From: Hippophae tibetana
Lineage: Eukaryota > Streptophyta > Magnoliopsida > Rosales > Elaeagnaceae
Length of the DNA stretch: 64,000 bases
Assembly (NCBI GenBank): GCA_037013495.1
Contig: CM072810.1
Coordinates: 36,733,843-36,797,842 of the forward strand
Direction: 5' to 3'
The notes beneath the pieces are model-generated. The model did not search any database, was not told the origin of the DNA, and was given only the letters and a program-made list of their open reading frames with translations. Positions 1 through 14,200 of the stretch are shown here, piece by piece. The translations under genes were made by a program, and so were the position numbers. The first letter of the stretch is position 1; every line of letters begins with the position of its first letter.

Positions 1-3000
1 GCCCGTACAATTTGGATGGACCTATTTGGAAAAAAAAGTAGATTGAGAAAATTGTTGTTAGCCTACATTTTCATTTTCAAGAAAAAGATACCTTGCCTAA
101 ATCCATATAGAAGGCCTGTGAACATACTGTTAAATGAATCAGTTGCGAAATTATTCGAACTGCATTATTTGTTGCCGAGATGATAGCAATCCACTTTCGC
201 GGATGGAAAGAGCTTGACTTTATAGACATCAAGTATAGTGGTACGAGCGAAGCTATTTTGACACAATTGTTAGAAATGATGAATCTAATAACAATGAAGA
301 GAAAATATCTATACTTTCCCATAGATTTAATAAATTTCTTAGAAAGAATAAAACCGTTTTTAGGGATTTAAAAAAAAGGTAATCCAAGCTCTAAAATGAT
401 TATTTCAATGAATTTATAGTTGTATTTCTTCCAAGCGACTTCAAACATTTTGGAGACCAGTCATATAGGCATTTGAGCAGAAAACTAAATCTAGAACTAT
501 GCAGTCGAACATAAATTTTGAACTCTTAATCATGCAAGAGGATGAAACTTTGAACAAATTCTACGCAGGTTTTTCAAACATTATCAACTACTCGTACAAT
601 TTGGATGGACCTATTTGGAAAAAAAAGTAGATTGACAAAATTGTTGTTAGCCTACATTATCATTTTCAAGAAAAAGATACCTTGCTTAAATCCATATTGA
701 AGGCCTATGAACTTACTGTTAAATGAATCAGTTGAGAAATTATTCGAACTGTAATATTTGTTGCTAAGAGGATAGCAATCCACTTTCGCGGAGGGAAAGA
801 GCTTGACTTTATAGACATCAAGTATAGTGGTACGAGCGAAGCAATTTTGACACAATTGTTAGAATTGATGAATCTAATACCAATGAAGTGAAAATATCTA
901 TACTTTCCCATAGATTTACAAAATTTCTTAGAAAGAATAAACCCGTTTTTAGGAATTTAGAAAAAAGGTAATCCGAGCTCCAAAATGATTATTTCAATGA
1001 ATTTATAGTGGTATTTCTTCCAAGAAACTTCAAACATTTTGGAGACCACTCATATAGGCATTTGAACAAAAAACTAAATCTAGAACTATGCAGTCGAACG
1101 TAAATTTTGAACTCTATATCATGCAAGAGGATGAAACTTTGAACAAATTCTACGCAGGTTTTTCAAACATTATCAACTACTCGTACAATTTGGATGGACC
1201 TATTTGGAAAAAAAAGTAGATTGACAAAATTGTTGTTAGCCTTAATTATCATTTTCAAGAAAAAGATACCTTGCTTAAATCCATATTGAAGGCCAGTGAA
1301 CTTACTGTTAAATGAATCAGTTGGGAACTTATTCGAACTACATTATTTGTTGCCAAGATGATAGCAATCCACTTTCGTGGACGGAAAGAGCTTGACTTTA
1401 TATACATCAAGTATAGTGGTACGAGCGAAGCTATTTTGACACAATTGTTAGAAATGATGAATCTAATAACAATGAAGAGAAAATATCTATACTTTCCCAT
1501 AGATTTACTAAATTTCTTAGAAAGAATAAACCCGTTTTTAGGGATTTAAAAAAAAGGTAATCCGAGCTCTAAAATGATTATTTCAATGAATTTATAGTTG
1601 TATTTCTTCCAAGCGACTTCAAACATTTTGGAGACCACTCATATAGGCATTTGAGCAAAAAACTAAATCTAGAACTATGGAGCTGAACATAAATTTTGAA
1701 CTCTATATCATGCAAGAGGATGAAACTTTGAACAAATTCTATGCAGGTTTTTCAATCATTATCAACTGCCCGTACAATTTGGATGGACCTATTTGGAAAA
1801 AAAAGTAGATTGAGAAAATTGTTGTTAGCCTACATTTTCATTTTCAAGAAAAAGATACCTTGCCTAAATCCATATAGAAGGCCTGTGAACATACTGTTAA
1901 ATGAATCAGTTGCGAAATTATTCGAACTGCATTATTTGTTGCCAAGATGATAGCAATCCACTTTCGCGGATGGAAAGAGCTTGACTTTATAGACATCAAG
2001 TATAGTGGTACGAGCGAAGCTATTTTGACACAATTGTTAGAAATGATGAATCTAATAACAATGAAGAGAAAATATCTATACTTTCCCATAGATTTAATAA
2101 ATTTCTTAGAAAGAATAAAACCGTTTTTAGGGATTTAAAAAAAAGGTAATCCAAGCTCTAAAATGATTATTTCAATGAATTTATAGTTGTATTTCTTCCA
2201 AGCGACTTCAAACATTTTGGAGACCAGTCATATAGGCATTTGAGCAGAAAACTAAATCTAGAACTATGCAGTCGAACATAAATTTTGAACTCTAAATCAT
2301 GCAAGAGGATGAAACTTTGAACAAATTCTACGCAGGTTTTTCAAACATTATCAACTACTCGTACAATTTGGATGGACCTATTTGGAAAAAAAAGTAGATT
2401 GACAAAATTGTTGTTAGCCTACATTATCATTTTCAAGAAAAAGATACCTTGCTTAAATCCATATTGAAGGCCTATGAACTTACTGTTAAATGAATCAGTT
2501 GAGAAATTATTCGAACTGTAATATTTGTTGCTAAGAGGATAGCAATCCACTTTCGCGGAGGGAAAGAGCTTGACTTTATAGACATCAAGTATAGTGGTAC
2601 GAGCGAAGCAATTTTGACACAATTGTTAGAATTGATGAATCTAATACCAATGAAGAGAAAATATCTATACTTTCCCATAGATTTACAAAATTTCTTAGAA
2701 AGAATAAACCCGTTTTTAGGAATTTAGAAAAAAGGTAATCCGAGCTCCAAAATGATTATTTCAATGAATTTATAGTGGTATTTCTTCCAAGAAACTTCAA
2801 ACATTTTGGAGACCACTCATATAGGCATTTGAACAAAAAACTAAATCTAGAACTATGCAGTCGAACGTAAATTTTGAACTCTATATCATGCAAGAGGATG
2901 AAACTTTGAACAAATTCTACGCAGGTTTTTCAAACATTATCAACTACTCGTACAATTTGGATGGACCTATTTGGAAAAAAAAGTAGATTGACAAAATTGT

Positions 3001-4975
3001 TGTTAGCCTTAATTATCATTTTCAAGAAAAAGATACCTTGCTTAAATCCATATTGAAGGCCAGTGAACTTACTGTTAAATGAATCAGTTGGGAACTTATT
3101 CGAACTACATTATTTGTTGCCAAGATGATAGCAATCCACTTTCGTGGACGGAAAGAGCTTGACTTTATATACATCAAGTATAGTGGTACGAGCGAAGCTA
3201 TTTTGACACAATTGTTAGAAATGATGAATCTAATAACAATGAAGAGAAAATATCTATACTTTCCCATAGATTTACTAAATTTCTTAGAAAGAATAAACCC
3301 GTTTTTAGGGATTTAAAAAAAAGGTAATCCGAGCTCTAAAATGATTATTTCAATGAATTTATAGTTGTATTTCTTCCAAGCGACTTCAAACATTTTGGAG
3401 ACCACTCATATAGGCATTTGAGCAAAAAACTAAATCTAGAACTATGGAGCTGAACATAAATTTTGAACTCTATATCATGCAAGAGGATGAAACTTTGAAC
3501 AAATTCTATGCAGGTTTTTCAATCATTATCAACTGCCCGTACAATTTGGATGGACCTATTTGGAAAAAAAAGTAGATTGAGAAAATTGTTGTTAGCCTAC
3601 ATTTTCATTTTCAAGAAAAAGATACCTTGCCTAAATCCATATAGAAGGCCTGTGAACATACTGTTAAATGAATCAGTTGCGAAATTATTCGAACTGCATT
3701 ATTTGTTGCCAAGATGATAGCAATCCACTTTCGCGGATGGAAAGAGCTTGACTTTATAGACATCAAGTATAGTGGTACGAGCGAAGCTATTTTGACACAA
3801 TTGTTAGAAATGATGAATCTAATAACAATGAAGAGAAAATATCTATACTTTCCCATAGATTTAATAAATTTCTTAGAAAGAATAAAACCGTTTTTAGGGA
3901 TTTAAAAAAAAGGTAATCCAAGCTCTAAAATGATTATTTCAATGAATTTATAGTTGTATTTCTTCCAAGCGACTTCAAACATTTTGGAGACCAGTCATAT
4001 AGGCATTTGAGCAGAAAACTAAATCTAGAACTATGCAGTCGAACATAAATTTTGAACTCTAAATCATGCAAGAGGATGAAACTTTGAACAAATTCTACGC
4101 AGGTTTTTCAAACATTATCAACTACTCGTACAATTTGGATGGACCTATTTGGAAAAAAAAGTAGATTGACAAAATTGTTGTTAGCCTACATTATCATTTT
4201 CAAGAAAAAGATACCTTGCTTAAATCCATATTGAAGGCCTATGAACTTACTGTTAAATGAATCAGTTGAGAAATTATTCGAACTGTAATATTTGTTGCTA
4301 AGAGGATAGCAATCCACTTTCGCGGAGGGAAAGAGCTTGACTTTATAGACATCAAGTATAGTGGTACGAGCGAAGCAATTTTGACACAATTGTTAGAATT
4401 GATGAATCTAATACCAATGAAGAGAAAATATCTATACTTTCCCATAGATTTACAAAATTTCTTAGAAAGAATAAACCCGTTTTTAGGAATTTAGAAAAAA
4501 GGTAATCCGAGCTCCAAAATGATTATTTCAATGAATTTATAGTGGTATTTCTTCCAAGAAACTTCAAACATTTTGGAGACCACTCATATAGGCATTTGAA
4601 CAAAAAACTAAATCTAGAACTATGCAGTCGAACGTAAATTTTGAACTCTATATCATGCAAGAGGATGAAACTTTGAACAAATTCTACGCAGGTTTTTCAA
4701 ACATTATCAACTACTCGTACAATTTGGATGGACCTATTTGGAAAAAAAAGTAGATTGACAAAATTGTTGTTAGCCTTAATTATCATTTTCAAGAAAAAGA
4801 TACCTTGCTTAAATCCATATTGAAGGCCAGTGAACTTACTGTTAAATGAATCAGTTGGGAACTTATTCGAACTACATTATTTGTTGCCAAGATGATAGCA
4901 ATCCACTTTCGTGGACGGAAAGAGCTTGACTTTATATACATCAAGTATAGTGGTACGAGCGAAGCTATTTTGACA
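1..4975 (+). repeat. Higher-order repeat 1: trimer A-B-C, 1767 bp, about 2.8 copies
   Basis: Units with landmarks at 180, 769 and 1358 are subtypes A, B and C. The same series recurs at 1947, 2536, 3125 and at 3714, 4303, 4892, exactly 1767 bp apart. Comparing copy 1 with copy 2 by eye I found about three differences in 1767 bp (near 177, 535 and 890). Neighbouring A and B units differ at about five positions in 117 bp. Copies 2 and 3 stay alike until the middle of the third C unit near 4975, where the sequence turns into the C' subtype. The window starts inside this block, so it probably has further copies upstream. This is the most homogeneous part of the window, which implies the most recent amplification or conversion. 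Confidence 0.93.
1947..2535 (+). repeat. Representative 589-bp monomer (subtype A)
   Basis: This unit, phased on the landmark, shows the parts shared by all copies. In order they are: the landmark and gcggatgg subtype marker; a stretch with tagtggtacgagcgaag and the acaattg core; the text around ctatactttcccatag; a first A-run after ggattt; the gagctc site; a variable stretch around ttcttccaagcgacttc; a tctaga site just before actatgcag; the segment starting atgcaagaggatgaaac, which looks like an old gag fragment; a second A-run after ctatttgg; and caagaaaaagataccttg leading to the next landmark. tctaga was present in every copy I inspected. gagctc is lost in several copies that read gatctc or aagctc. 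The phase is arbitrary because the array has no visible natural start. Confidence 0.93.
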
Positions 4976-7900
4976 TAATTGTTAGAAATGATGAATCTAA
5001 TACCAATGAAGAGAAAATATCTATACTTTCCCAGAGATTTACTAAATTTCTTAGAAAGAATAAAACCGTTTTTAGGGATTTAAAAAAAAGGTAATCCGAG
5101 CTCTAAAATGATTATTTCAATGAATTTATAGTTGTATTTCTTCCAAGCGACTTCAAACATTTTGGAGACCACTCATATAGGCATTTGAGCAAAAAACTAA
5201 ATCTAGAACTATGCAGCTGAACATAAATTTTGAACTCTATATCATGCAAGAGGATGAAACTTTGAACAAATTCTATGCAGGTTTTTCAATCATTATCAAC
5301 TGCCCGTACAATTTGGATGGACCTATTTGGAAAAAAAAGTAGATTGAGAAAATTGTTGTTAGCCTACATTATCATATTCAAGAAAAAGATACCTTGCTTA
5401 AATCCATATAGAAGGCCTGTGAACTTACTGTTAAATGAATCAGTTGCGAAATTATTCGAACTACATTATTTCTTGCCAAGATGATAGCAATCCACTTTCG
5501 CGGATGGAAAGAGCTTGACTTTATAGACATCAAGTATAGTGTACGAGCAAAGCTATTTTGACACAATTGTTAGAAATTATGAATCTAATAACAATGAAGG
5601 GAAAATATCTATACTTTCCCATAGATTTACTAAATTTCTTAGAAAGAATAAAACCGTTTTTAGGGATTTAAAAAAAAGCTAATCCGAGCTCTAAAATGAT
5701 TATTTCAATGAATTTATAGTTGTATTTCTTCCAAGCGACTTCAAACATTTTCGAGACCACTCATATAGCCATTTGAGCAGAAAACTAAATCTAGAACTAT
5801 GCAGTCGAACATAAATTTTGAACTCTATATCATGCAAGAGGATGAAACTTTGAACAAATTCTACGTAGGTTTTTGAAACATTATCAACTACTCGTACAAT
5901 TTGGATATACCTATTTGGAAAAAAAAGTAGATTGACAAAATTGTTGTTAGCCTACATTATCATTTTCAAGAAAAAGATACCTTGCTTAAATCCATATAGA
6001 AGGCCATGTGAACTTACTGTTAAATGAATCAGTTGCGAAATTATTCGAACTGCATTATTTGTTGCCAAGATGATAGCAATCCACTTTCGCGGATGGAAAG
6101 AGCTTGACTTTATAGACATCAAGTATAGTGGTACGAGCGAAGCTATTTTGACACAATTGTTAGAAATTATGAATCTAATAACAATGAAGGGAAAATATCT
6201 ATACTTTCCCATAGATTTACTAAATTTCTTAGAAAGAATAAAACCGTTTTTAGGGATTTAAAAAAAAGGTAATCCGAGCTCCAAAATGATTATTTCAATG
6301 AATTTATAGTTGTATTTCTTCCAAGCGACTTCAAACATTTTCGAGGCCACTCATATAGCCATTTGAGCAGAAAACTAAATCTAGAACTATGCAGTCGAAC
6401 ATAAATTTTGAACTCTATATCATGCAAGAGGATGAAACTTTGAACAAATTCTACGCAGGTTTTTCAAACATTATCAACTACTCGTACAATTTGGATGGAC
6501 CTATTTGGAAAAAAAGTAGATTGACAAAATTGTTGTTAGCCTTAATTATCATTTTCAAGAAAAAGATACCTTGCTTAAATCCATATTGAAGGCCAGTGAA
6601 CTTACTGTTAAATGAATCAGTTGGGAACTTATTCGAACTACATTATTTGTTGCCAAGATGATAGCAATCCATTTCGTGGACGGAAAGAGCTTGACTTTAT
6701 ATACATCAAGTATAGTGGTACGAGCGAAGCTATTTTGACATAATTGTTAGAAATGATGAATCTAATACCAATGAAGAGAAAATATCTATACTTTCCCAGA
6801 GATTTACTAAATTTCTTAGAAAGAATAAAACCGTTTTTAGGGATTTAAAAAAAAGGTAATCCGAGCTCTAAAATGATTATTTCAATGAATTTATAGTTGT
6901 ATTTCTTCCAAGCGACTTCAAACATTTTGGAGACCACTCATATAGGCATTTGAGCAAAAAACTAAATCTAGAACTATGCAGCTGAACATAAATTTTGAAC
7001 TCTATATCATGCAAGAGGATGAAACTTTGAACAAATTCTATGCAGGTTTTTCAATCATTATCAACTGCCCGTACAATTTGGATGGACCTATTTGGAAAAA
7101 AAAGTAGATTGAGAAAATTGTTGTTAGCCTACATTATCATATTCAAGAAAAAGATACCTTGCTTAAATCCATATAGAAGGCCTGTGAACTTACTGTTAAA
7201 TAAATCAGTTGCGAAATTATTCGAACTACATTATTTGTTGCCAAGATGATAGCAATCCACTTTCGCGGATGGAAAGAGCTTGACTTTATAGACATCAAGT
7301 ATAGTGTACGAGCGAAGCTATTTTGACACAATTGTTAGAAATTATGAATCTAATAACAATGAAGGGAAAATATCTATACTTTCCCATAGATTTACTAAAT
7401 TTCTTAGAAAGAATAAAACCGTTTTTAGGGATTTAAAAAAAAGGTAATCCGAGCTCTAAAATGATTATTTCAATGAATTTATAGTTGTATTTCTTCCAAG
7501 CGACTTCAAACATTTTCGAGACCACTCATATAGCCATTTGAGCAGAAAACTAAATCTAGAACTATGCAGTCGAACATAAATTTTGAACTCTATATCATGC
7601 AAGAGGATGAAACTTTGAACAAATTCTACGCAGGTTTTTGAAACATTATCAACTACTCGTACAATTTGGATATACCTATTTGGAAAAAAAAGTAGATTGA
7701 CAAAATTGTTGTTAGCCTACATTATCATTTTCAAGAAAAAGATACCTTGCTTAAATCCATATAGAAGGCCATGTGAACTTACTGTTAAATGAATCAGTTG
7801 CGAAATTATTCGAACTGCATTATTTGTTGCCAAGATGATAGCAATCCACTTTCGCGGATGGAAAGAGCTTGACTTTATAGACATCAAGTATAGTGGTACG

Positions 7901-8900
7901 AGCGAAGCTATTTTGACACAATTGTTAGAAATTATGAATCTAATAACAATGAAGGGAAAATATCTATACTTTCCCATAGATTTACTAAATTTCTTAGAAA
8001 GAATAAAACCGTTTTTAGGGATTTAAAAAAAAGGTAATCCGAGCTCCAAAATGATTATTTCAATGAATTTGTAGTTGTATTTCTTCCAAGCGACTTCAAA
8101 CATTTTCGAGACCACTCATATAGCCATTTGAGCAGAAAACTAAATCTAGAACTATGCAGTCGAACATAAATTTTGAACTCTATATCATGCAAGAGGATGA
8201 AACTTTGAACAAATTCTACGCAGGTTTTTCAAACATTATCAACTACTCGTACAATTTGGATATACCTATTTGGAAGAAAAAGTAGATTGACAAAATTGTT
8301 GTTAGCCTTAATTATCATTTTCAAGAAAAAGGTACCTTGCTTAAATCCATATTGAAGGCCAGTGAACTTACTGTTAAATGAATCAGTTGGGAACTTATTC
8401 GAACTACATTATTTGTTGCCAAGATGATAGCAATCCACTTTCGGGGACGGAAAGAGCTTGACTTTATATACATCAAGTATAGTGGTACGAGCGAAGCTAT
8501 TTTGACATAATTGTTAGAAATGATGAATCTAATACCAATGAAGAGAAAATATCTATACTTTCCCAGAGATTTACTAAATTTCTTAGAAAGAATAAAACCG
8601 TTTTCAGGGATTTAAAAAAAAGGTAATCCGAGCTCTAAAATGATTATTTCAATGAATTTATAGTTGTATTTCTTCCAAGCGACTTCAAACATTTTGGAGA
8701 CCACTCATATAGGCATTTGAGCAAAAAACTAAATCTAGAACTATGCAGCTGAACATAAATTTTGAACTCTATATTATGCAAGAGGATGAAACTTTGAACA
8801 AATTCTATGCAGGTTTTTCAATCATTATCAACTGCCCGTACAATTTGGATGGACCTATTTGGAAAAAAAAGTAGATTGAGAAAATTGTTGTTAGCCTACA
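4976..8900 (+). repeat. Higher-order repeat 2: trimer C'-D-E, about 1765 bp
   Basis: C' units lie at 4892, 6658 and 8424, D units at 5481 and 7246, and E units at 6070 and 7835. D is marked by agtatagtgtacg (one base shorter) and E by ggccatgtg (one base longer). The D-to-D and E-to-E spacing is 1765 bp because two one-base losses occur within the block. Both D-E pairs also share gatatacctatttgg downstream of D. The block joins the A-B-C trimer inside the C' unit at 4892 and gives way near 8.9 kb to a unit of subtype A'. The same D-E-C' series reappears near 18.4-19.7 kb, so it is a module used more than once. Confidence 0.88.
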
Positions 8901-11900
8901 TTATCATTTTCAAGAAAAAGATACCTTGCTTAAATCCATATAGAAGGCCTGTGAACATACTGTTAAATGAATCAGTTGCGAAATTATTCGAACTGCATTA
9001 TTTGTTGCCAAGATGATAGCAATCCACTTTCGCGGATGGAAAGAGCTTGACTTTATAGACATCAAGTATAGTGGTACGAGCGAAGCTATTTTGACAAAAT
9101 TGTTAGAAATGATGAATCTAATAACAATGAAGAGAAAATATCTATACTTTCCCATAGATTTAATAAATTTCTTAGAAAGAATAAAACCGTTTTTAGGGAT
9201 TTAAAAAAAAGGTAATCCGAGCTCTAAAATGATTATTTCAATGAATTTATAGTTGTATTTCTTCCAAGCGACTTCAAACATTTTGGAGACCACTCATATA
9301 GGCATTTGAGCAGAAAACTAAATCTAGAACTATGCAGTCGAACATAAATTTTGAACTCTAAATCATGCAAGAGGATGAAACTTTGAACAAATTCTACGCA
9401 GGTTTTTCAAACATTATCAACTACTCGTACAATTTGGATGGACCTATTTGGAAAAAAAAGTAGATTGACAAAATTGTTGTTAGCCTACATTATCATTTTC
9501 AAGAAAAAGATACCTTGCTTAAATCCATATTGAAGGCCTATGAACTTACTGTTAAATGAATCAGTGTAGAAATTATTCGAACTGTAATATTTGTTGCTAA
9601 GAGGATAGCAATCCACTTTCGCGGAGGGAAAGAGATTGACTTTATAGACATCAAGTATAGTGGTACGAGCGAAGCAATTTTGACACAATTGTTAGAATTG
9701 ATGAATCTAATACCAATGAAGAGAAAATATCTATAGTTTCCCATAGATTTACAAAATTTCTTAGAAAGAATAAACCCGTTTTTAGGAATTTAGAAAAAAG
9801 GTAATCCGAGCTCCAAAATGATTATTTCAATGAATTTATAGTGGTATTTCTTCCAAGAAACTTCAAACATTTTGGAGACCACTCATATAGGCATTTGAAC
9901 AAAAAACTAAATCTAGAACTATGCAGCTGAACAAAAATTTTGAACTCTATATCATGCAAGAGGATGAAACTTTGAACAAATTCTACGCAGGTTTTTCAAT
10001 CATTATCAACTACTCGTACAATTTGGATGGACCTATTTGGAAAAATAAGTAGATTGACAAAATTGTTGTTAGCCTACATTATCATTTTCAAGAAAAAGAT
10101 ACCTTGCTTAAATCCATATTGAAGGCCTATGAACTTACTGTTAAATGAATCAGTTGAGAAATTATTCGAACTGTAATATTTGTTGCTAAGAGGATAGCAA
10201 TCCACTTTCGCGGAGGGAAAGAGCTTGACTTTATAGACATCAAGTATAGTGGTACGAGCGAAGCAATTTTGACACAATTGTTAGAATTGATGAATCTAAT
10301 ACCAATGAAGAGAAAATATCTATACTTTCCCATAGATTTACAAAATTTCTTAGAAAGAATAAACCCGTTTTTAGGAATTTAGAAAAAAGGTAATCCGAGC
10401 TCCAAAATGATTATTTCAATGAATTTATAGTGGTATTTCTTCCAAGAAACTTCAAACATTTTGGAGACCACTCATATAGGCATTTGAACAAAAAACTAAA
10501 TCTAGAACTATGCAGCTGAACAAAAATTTTGAACTCTATATCATGCAAGAGGATGAAACTTTGAACAAATCCTATGCAGGTTTTTCAATCATTATCAACT
10601 GCCCGTACAATTTGGATGGACCTATTTGGAAAAAAAAGTAGATTGAGAAAATTGTTGTTAGCCTACATTATCATTTTCCAGAAAAAGATACCTTGCTTAA
10701 ATCCATATAGAAGGCCATGTGAACTTACTGTTAAATGAATCAGTTGCGAAATTATTCGAACTGCATTATTTGTTGCCAAGATGATAGCAATCCACTTTCG
10801 CGGATGGAAAGAGCTTGACTTTATAGACATCAAGTATAGTGGTACGAGCGAAGCTATTTTGACACAATTGTTAGAAATTATGAATCTAATAACAATGAAG
10901 GGAAAATATCTATACTTTCCCATAGATTTACTAAATTTCTTAGAAAGAATAAAACCGTTTTTAGGGATTTAAAAAAAAGGTAATCCGAGCTCTAAAATGA
11001 TTATTTCAATGAATTTATAGTTGTATTTCTTCCAAGCGACTTCAAACATTTTCGAGACCACTCATATAGCCATTTGAGCAGAAAACTAAATCTAGAACTA
11101 TGCAGTCGAACATAAATTTTGAACTCTATATCATGCAAGAGGATGAAACTTTGAACAAATTCTACGCAGGTTTTTCAAACATTATCAACTACTCGTACAA
11201 TTTGGATGGACCTATTTGGAAAAAAAAGTAGATTGACAAAATTGTTGTTAGCCTTAATTATCATTTTCAAGAAAAAGATACCTTGCTTAAATCCATATTG
11301 AAGGCCAGTGAACTTACTGTTAAATGAATCAGTTGGGAACTTATTCGAACTACATTATTTGTTGCCAAGATGATAGCAATCCACTTTCGTGGACTGAAAG
11401 AGCTTGACTTTATATACATCAAGTATAGTGGTACGAGCGAAGCTATTTTGACATAATTGTTAGAAATGATGAATCTAATACCAATGAAGAGAAAATATCT
11501 ATACTTTCCCAGAGATTTACTAAATTTCTTAGAAAGAATAAACCCGTTTTTAGGGATTTAAGAAAAAGGTAATCCGAGCTCTAAAATTATTATTTCAATG
11601 AATTTATAGTTGTATTTGTTCCAAGCGACTTCAAACATTTTGGAGACCACTTATATAGGCATTTGAACAAAAAACTAAATCTAGAACTATGCAGCTGAAC
11701 ATAAATTTTGAACTCTATATCATGCAAGAGGATGAAACTTTGAACAAATTCTATGCAGGTTTTTCAATCATTATCAACTGCCCGTACAATTTGGATGGAC
11801 CTATTTGGAAAAAAAAAGTAGATTAAGAAAATTGTTGTTAGCCTACATTATCATTTTCAAGAAAAAGATACCTTGCTTAAATCCATATAGAAGGCCTGTG

Positions 11901-14200
11901 AACTTACTGTTAAATGAATCAGTTCCGAAATTATTCGAACTGCATTATTTGTTGCCAAGATGATAGCAATCCACTTTCGCGGATGGAAAGAGCTTGACTT
12001 TATAGACATCAAGTATAGTGGTACGAGCGAAGCTATTTTGACACAATTGTTAGAAATGATGAATCTAATAACAATGAAGAGAAAATATCTATACTTTCCC
12101 AGAGATTTACTAAATTTCTTAGAAAGAATAAACCCGTTTTTAGGGATTTAAGAAAAAGGTAATCCGAGCTCTAAAATGATTATTTCAATGAATTTATAGT
12201 TGTATTTGTTCCAAGCGACTTCAAACATTTTGGAGACCACTTATATAGGCATTTGAACAAAAAACTAAATCTAGAACTATGCAGCTGAACATAAATTTTG
12301 AACTTTATATCATGCAAGAGGATGAAACTGTGAACAAATTCTATGCAGGTTTTTCAATCATTATCAACTGCCCGTACAATTTGGATGGACCTATTTGGAA
12401 AAAAAAGTAGATTGGGAAAATTGTTGTTAGCCTACATTATCATTTTCAAGAAAAAGATACCTTGCTTAAATCCATATAGAAGGCCTGTGAACTTACTGTT
12501 AAATGAATCAGTTGCGAAATTATTCGAACTACATTATTTGTTGCCAAGATGATAGCAATCCACTTTCGCGGATGGAAAGAGCTTGACTTTATAGACATCA
12601 GGTATAGTGTACGAGCGAAGCTATTTTGACACAATTGTTAGAAATTATGAATCTAATAACAATGAAGGGAAAATATCTATACTTTCCCATAGATTTACTA
12701 AATTTCTTAGAAAGAATAAAACCGTTTTTAGGGATTTAAAAAAAAGGTAATCCGAGCTCTAAAATGATTATTTCAATGAATTTATAGTTGTATTTCTTCC
12801 AAGCGACTTCAAACATTTTCGAGACCACTCATATAGCCATTTGAGCAGAAAACTAAATCTAGAACTATGCAGTCGAACATAAATTTTGAACTCTATATCA
12901 TGCAAGAGGATGAAACTTTGAACAAATTCTACGCAGGTTTTTGAAACATTATCAACTACTCGTACAATTTGGATATACCTATTTGGAAAAAAAAGTAGAT
13001 TGACAAAATTGTTGTTAGCCTACATTATCATTTTCAAGAAAAAGATACCTTGCTTAAATCCATATAGAAGGCCATGTGAACTTACTGTTAAATGAATCAG
13101 TTGCGAAATTATTCGAACTGCATTATTTGTTGCCAAGATGATAGCAATCCACTTTCGCGGACGGAAAGAGCTTGACTTTATAGACATCAAGTATAGTGGT
13201 ACGAGCGAAGCTATTTTGACACAATTGTTAGAAATTATGAATCTAATACCAATGAAGGGAAAATATCTATACTTTCCCAGAGATTTACTAAATTTCTTAG
13301 AAAGAATAAAACCGTTTTTAGGGATTTAAAAAAAAGGTAATCCGAGCTCTAAAATGATTATTTCAATGAATTTATAGTTGTATTTCTTCCAAGCGACTTC
13401 AAACATTTTGGAGACCACTCATATAGGCATTTGAGCAAAAAACTAAATCTAGAACTATGGAGCTGAACATAAATTTTGAACTCTATATCATGCAAGAGGA
13501 TGAAACTTTGAACAAATTCTATGCAGGTTTTTCAATCATTATCAACTGCCCGTACAATTTGGATGGACCTATTTGGAAAAAAAAGTAGATTGAGAAAATT
13601 GTTGTTAGCCTACATTATCATTTTCAAGAAAAAGATACCTTGCTTAAATCCATATAGAAGGCCTGTGAACATACTGTTAAATGAATCAGTTGCGAAATTA
13701 TTCGAACTGCATTATTTGTTGCCAAGATGATAGCAATCCACTTTCGCGGATGGAAAGAGCTTGACTTTATAGACATCAAGTATAGTGGTACGAGCGAAGC
13801 TATTTTGACAAAATTGTTAGAAATGATGAATCTAATAACAATGAAGAGAAAATATCTATACTTTCCCATAGATTTACTAAATTTCTTAGAAAGAATAAAA
13901 CCGTTTTTAGGGATTTAAAAAAAAGGTAATCCGAGCTCTAAAATGATTATTTCAATGAATTTATAATTGTATTTCTTCCAAGCGACTTCAAACATTTTGG
14001 AGACCACTCATATAGGCATTTGAGCAAAAAACTAAATCTAGAACTATGCAGCTGAACATAAATTTTGAACTCTATATCATGCAAGAGGATGAAACTTTGA
14101 ACAAATTCTATGCAGGTTTTTCAATCATTATCAACTGCCCGTACAATTTGGATGGACCTATTTGGAAAAAAAAGTAGATTGAGAAAATTGTTGTTAGCCT
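8901..14200 (+). repeat. Nine-unit block, first copy (A'-B-B-E-C'-A-D-E*-A')
   Basis: Landmarks are 9013 (A'), 9602 (B), 10191 (B), 10781 (E), 11370 (C'), 11960 (A), 12549 (D), 13138 (an E-like hybrid) and 13727 (A'). The first four match the units at 14316, 14905, 15494 and 16084 with an offset of 5303 bp. A private marker, tatctatagtttccc, occurs near 9729 and again near 15032. Units at 11370-12549 match those at 17262-18441 with an offset of 5892 bp, sharing ctctaaaattatta and gtagattaag. The unit at 13138 combines the gtggacgg-like front of C with the E form of the following bases. Confidence 0.75.

Noticed and set aside
180-371. Recurrent 63-codon plus-strand open frames (starting MIAIHF), possible small protein family
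   Set aside because: Present in dozens of units only because the repeat is. B-type units lack the start, and there is no ribosome or promoter context and no sign of codon-level conservation: changes between units are spread over all codon positions as far as I could see.
180-1357. Inverted repeats such as tctaga, gagctc, ttcgaa and caattg as regulatory sites
   Set aside because: These are six-base palindromes expected by chance. They are useful as restriction landmarks, but nothing supports a regulatory role.
1255-1500. Recurrent 81-codon minus-strand open frames (starting MGKYRYF), as here, and 62- to 86-codon variants
   Set aside because: They recur every 589 bp with the repeat, overlap plus-strand frames, have no family resemblance, and change length freely between units. 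They are shadows of the repeat.
1741-1950. Recurrent 69-codon plus-strand open frames (starting MQVFQS)
   Set aside because: They occur only in units with one subtype of text before the landmark, in a frame different from the gag-like one. Explained as chance open frames in an AT-rich repeat.
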